A stretch of 6,373 bases of DNA from the NCBI GenBank assembly GCA_903832165.1, contig CAILAQ010000350.1, positions 1 through 6,373 on the forward strand, read 5' to 3'. How positions within the stretch are numbered: position 1 is the first letter of the stretch; every line of letters begins with the position of its first letter. Under the pieces are notes generated by a model. That model saw only the letters and a list, made by a program, of their open reading frames with translations, ran no database searches and was not told the origin of the DNA. Made by a program: the position numbers and the translations under genes. This DNA comes from an uncultured Bacteroidota bacterium. GTDB lineage: Bacteria > Bacteroidota > Bacteroidia > Bacteroidales > UBA12481. Positions 5,417 through 6,373 of this stretch are shown one piece after another.

Positions 5417-6298
5417 ATGTACAAAAATCAAAATTTAGCAGTTTCCATTTTTTTGATTGCAAGCGTACTCTTGTTTACACAATGCAAAAAAACGGAAGAT
5501 CCGATTGTTGACCCGCTGGTAATAAAGCTGGCAAGTTCTGGAACCTTGGGAAATATTCTCACTGACAAAGCTGGAAACACTTTGTATTTCTTCTCTAATG
5601 ATGCAAATGGAGCCAACAACTGTACCGGAGGTTGTACAACTGCGTGGCCTGTTTTTAATGCCGCAGGCTTAACTCAGGCTCAATTGGGCAATGGCCTGAT
5701 TCTGGCAGATTTTAATACGATCAGCACCCCTAATGGGAATCAGCTAACTTACAAAGGCTGGCCATTGTACTATTATGCTCCGGGCGGTGTTCGTGAAAGC
5801 GCCGGATCAACCACCGGCGAAGGGGTAAACGGTGTCTGGTTTGTTGCAAAACCCGACTATACCATTATGCTTGTAAAATCTCAATTAGTAGGTGCCAACG
5901 GGAAAAGCTATGTAGTTTCGGCTGCTGATGTATATTCGGAAGGACTTGGATCAACAGTATATTTTACTGATTTAGCCGGACGTACCCTGTATGCGTTTGC
6001 CAGGGACAGTGCAAACATAAACAAATTCACAAAGCCCGATTTTTCAAACAATGGTGTGTGGCCAATTTACGAAACTGGCAAGGTTGTTGTACCCTCTGTC
6101 CTCGACAAAACACTTTTTGGCAGCATCCTGGTGTTCGGAAAAACTCAACTGACCTACAGAGGGTGGCCAATCTATTATTATGGACCGGATGTTGATGCCT
6201 CAGGAAATTTCAGAGGCTCCAACAAAGGTGTAAGTGTTCCGGTGCCAGGTGTTTGGCCGGTATTCTTCAAAGATATCCCGGCAGCTCCAAGGAAATAG
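5417..6298 (+). CDS. Lipoprotein with two secreted-repeat (PF03640/COG4315-type) units
   Basis: The product has 293 residues from ATG at 5417; a TTG at 5408 in the same frame would add three and is less likely. Residues 1-22 form a lipoprotein signal with Cys23 followed by KK (LFTQCKK, relaxed lipobox). The mature part is an internal duplication. Unit 1 (about 36-145) has LYFFSND (56-62, the family's YxFxxD motif), CTGGCTTAWPVF with Cys69 and Cys73, TYKGWPLYYY (111-120) and GVNGVWFV (136-143). Unit 2 (about 166-285) has LYAFARD (191-197), GVWPIY (213-218), TYRGWPIYYY (246-255) and PGVWPVF (277-283), but no cysteines. This matches the uncharacterised 'secreted repeat' lipoprotein family (COG4315, conserved YxFxxD). 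It is presumably tethered to the envelope; the biochemical role is unknown. It stands alone, preceded by a repeat-rich leader and followed by an intrinsic terminator. Confidence 0.88.
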   Translation: MYKNQNLAVSIFLIASVLLFTQCKKTEDPIVDPLVIKLASSGTLGNILTDKAGNTLYFFSNDANGANNCTGGCTTAWPVFNAAGLTQAQLGNGLILADFNTISTPNGNQLTYKGWPLYYYAPGGVRESAGSTTGEGVNGVWFVAKPDYTIMLVKSQLVGANGKSYVVSAADVYSEGLGSTVYFTDLAGRTLYAFARDSANINKFTKPDFSNNGVWPIYETGKVVVPSVLDKTLFGSILVFGKTQLTYRGWPIYYYGPDVDASGNFRGSNKGVSVPVPGVWPVFFKDIPAAPRK

Positions 6299-6320
6299 CA
6301 ATTACTCTTTGAATGATAAT

Positions 6321-6361
6321 TAAAAAGAGGCCGCCTCAGTTAATGAGACAGCCTCTTTTTA
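6321..6361 (+). terminator. Intrinsic terminator after the repeat lipoprotein gene
   Basis: TAAAAAGAGGC (6321-6331) pairs perfectly with GCCTCTTTTTA (6351-6361). An inner CTCA/TGAG stem (6335-6338 with 6344-6347, loop GTTAA) stacks in the interior. The 3' arm ends in five T and is followed by a further T-run (ATTTT). It starts 22 bases after the stop codon at 6298. The A-run on the 5' side makes it potentially bidirectional. Confidence 0.85.
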
Positions 6362-6373
6362 TTTTGCGATCAG

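Noticed and set aside
1..6373. A multi-gene defence, CRISPR, toxin-antitoxin or mobile system
   Set aside because: There are no repeats with spacers, no transposase, integrase, nuclease, helicase or toxin-antitoxin pair, and no target-site duplications; the genes are short unrelated envelope units.

Overview
The window looks like ordinary chromosomal DNA from a member of the Bacteroidota, perhaps a Chitinophagaceae- or Sphingobacteriia-like lineage. The signs are: lipoproteins with the lipobox Cys followed by Lys-Lys or Arg-Lys; A-rich leaders without Shine-Dalgarno sequences in front of almost every gene; one promoter matching the Bacteroidota consensus (TTG, 19 bases, TAnnTTTG); and a histidine kinase with the HEIQNPLNFVNNF H-box common in this phylum. 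The genus assignment is inference. No tRNA, rRNA, CRISPR array, insertion sequence or phage gene is visible.

Layout, left to right. (a) 1-1492, minus strand: two exported lipoprotein genes, probably one transcription unit. The upstream gene (509-1492) encodes a duplicated lipocalin-like lipoprotein. The downstream gene (1-469, cut by the window edge) encodes a beta-lactamase/penicillin-binding-like serine hydrolase with its SxxK motif visible. (b) 1620-2585, plus strand: a secreted SnoaL/NTF2-like protein, followed after 27 bases by a four-helix membrane protein resembling hydroxylaminobenzene mutase (HabA family). (c) 2596-3963, minus strand: a membrane sensor histidine kinase with no response regulator in the window. 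It converges on the HabA-like gene, and a GC-rich hairpin fills the 10-base gap. (d) 4270-4725, plus strand: a small exported/membrane protein of unknown function. (e) 4761-5147, minus strand: a small single-domain cupin with a CQCPHWG motif, the only gene here with a strong Shine-Dalgarno. (f) 5148-5416: a divergent intergenic region dense in inverted and direct repeats. (g) 5417-6298, plus strand: a lipoprotein made of two 'secreted repeat' units (PF03640/COG4315 type), closed by a clear intrinsic terminator at 6321-6361.

Apart from the cupin, every predicted product is exported, lipidated or membrane-embedded, so the window is mostly cell-envelope genes in short, independent units. I see no convincing multi-gene undescribed system. 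The points most worth a second look are the repeat-rich regulatory region 5148-5416 between the cupin and the repeat lipoprotein, the unusual CxCxHW cupin with its atypical ribosome binding site, and the hairpin that holds the kinase stop codon in its loop.
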